A stretch of DNA of 6,271 bases from an uncultured Anaerolineae bacterium (GTDB lineage: Bacteria; Chloroflexota; Anaerolineae; Anaerolineales; Villigracilaceae). Below the pieces are notes generated by a model, which saw nothing but the letters and a program-made list of their open reading frames with translations, had not been told where the DNA came from and did no database searches. The DNA is taken from assembly GCA_903854805.1 (NCBI GenBank), contig CAINXK010000364.1, positions 1-6,271 on the forward strand. Direction: 5' to 3'. This document shows, piece after piece, positions 5,517-6,271 of this stretch (position 1 is the first letter of the stretch; the number at the start of each line of letters is the position of its first letter). The translations under genes and the position numbers were made by a program.

Positions 5517-6271
5517 CTACAAATTACAGGTGAAATTCCCAAGATCAGCGCTGTTCAATCCATCTCGAACTGCGCAAAGCTTTAGTTGAAAAAGATCATC
5601 ATAGATGAATTCAAACCCGGTTTCAAATGAATTCATCACCAGTGTGACTGTATGGTCAGTATAGTTTTTCCCGTTCACGCCCCAGCCCTTTCCCCAATAG
5701 ATCTGACCGGAAAGCTTGTCAAAAACGTTGCCTTTTCCATCGTAAAACCCACCCATCACATTGCCAGCCACTTGCTTCATAATGATTTTGCTTTCTCCAG
5801 GAAAAAAGTTATTGGCCGAGAGAACCCAGGTTCCACTAAAACCACAGCCCGGCGGAAGTTCATTTGATTCGCTGGCACGAATACCGCAGAAGGAAACTCG
5901 GCTGCCCTGCACAGTTTTGAATGTGTTTCCCGAAAATACCAGGTTCAAATCGCCCAACATCTGTGAATTCAAGCTGGCGGTATCGCCATTAGAGGTTCCC
6001 TGAAACAAATCCTGCCGCTTAAAATCGCCATATCCATCCATGCTGCCAGTGATCTCAGGGCCGCTTTGCTTGAGAGTTAACTTGCCAAGATTGGTGATCC
6101 AAACTCCTGTCTTGCCGACAGGCGCAGCTAGCTCAGTCGTTGGCGGCACCAGTGTAGACGTTGCGGACTGTCCCACCAGCAAGGATTGAACCAATGTATC
6201 CAGAGATGCGAGTGATGGCGCGTATGGGTTTGTTCCTTCGCCTTCCGGCTGATTGAGTTTCTCAACCATGA
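5517..6271 (-). CDS. Secreted beta-rich protein of unknown function, 5' end truncated by the window
   Basis: I do not recognise a named family. At least 250 residues are visible. An ATG at 6269-6267 is only 2 nt from the edge, no upstream site can be seen, and there is no signal peptide, so the true start is probably outside the window. Residues 36-52 form a Ser/Thr/Pro/Ala-rich linker of extracytoplasmic type. Two similar beta segments follow: GVWITNLGKLTLKQSGPEIT (55-74) with GSMDGYGDF, and GTWVLSANNFFPGESKIIM (146-164) with GNVMGGFYDGKGNVFDKLSG. This resembles the repeated GTW...LTLxQxGxxVTGxY...G sheets seen in Chloroflexota and other secreted proteins. Four Cys (128, 142, 232, 248) can form two disulfides, one pair being the last strand LCAVRD...FTCNL. 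It precedes the lipoprotein on the same strand, 123 bp apart, and the pair may be co-expressed. Function is unassigned. Confidence 0.7.
   Translation of the reverse strand, partial: MVEKLNQPEGEGTNPYAPSLASLDTLVQSLLVGQSATSTLVPPTTELAAPVGKTGVWITNLGKLTLKQSGPEITGSMDGYGDFKRQDLFQGTSNGDTASLNSQMLGDLNLVFSGNTFKTVQGSRVSFCGIRASESNELPPGCGFSGTWVLSANNFFPGESKIIMKQVAGNVMGGFYDGKGNVFDKLSGQIYWGKGWGVNGKNYTDHTVTLVMNSFETGFEFIYDDLFQLKLCAVRDGLNSADLGNFTCNL

Overview
The window looks like a piece of a bacterial chromosome or metagenome contig from the Chloroflexota, most likely an Anaerolineae-like lineage. This is inferred from gene content, not from a marker gene. The left two thirds carry a plus-strand cluster for the upper mevalonate pathway, built from archaeal-type parts that some Chloroflexota also use. 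The right third carries two minus-strand secreted proteins whose lipobox, short Pro/Thr-rich linkers and GxYQPV...VWRE...VRxxLGWA block are typical of Chloroflexota surface proteins.

Plus strand, 1-4077. The order is: the C-terminal end of a class II HMG-CoA reductase (1-342); a glycerophosphodiester phosphodiesterase family protein (373-1095); a complete archaeal-type HMG-CoA synthase, best started at 1157 rather than 1052 (1157-2239); a thiolase-superfamily protein (2264-3424); a strong intrinsic terminator (3442-3476); and a DUF35 zinc-ribbon/OB-fold protein (3602-4015) with its own Shine-Dalgarno and probably its own promoter. A perfect 12-bp hairpin (4044-4077) then closes the cluster and serves the convergent minus-strand genes as well. 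In archaea, thiolase, DUF35 protein and HMG-CoA synthase form one complex that makes HMG-CoA from acetyl-CoA, and HMG-CoA reductase then makes mevalonate. The same gene set is present here. The synthase keeps its Glu/Cys/His catalytic residues. The thiolase has lost both the nucleophilic Cys (Gly83) and the His of the GHP motif (Phe333), so as read it should not make acetoacetyl-CoA by the usual mechanism. That is the most interesting observation in the window.

A second oddity is translational layout. The phosphodiesterase stop overlaps the ATG of a 22-codon ORF (ATGA), whose stop in turn overlaps the HMG-CoA synthase ATG (ATGA). An 8-codon ORF ends the same way on the phosphodiesterase ATG, which has no visible Shine-Dalgarno of its own.

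Minus strand, 4098-6271. Reading leftwards from the right edge come a 5'-truncated, Cys-containing secreted beta-rich protein (5517-6271), a 123-bp gap with a 9-bp inverted repeat and a weak promoter candidate, a 377-residue lipoprotein (4260-5393), and a 54-codon gene-tail-like remnant broken by one in-frame TGA (4098-4259). I see no tRNA, rRNA, CRISPR array, insertion sequence or integrase. No stretch longer than about 300 bases lacks a gene.
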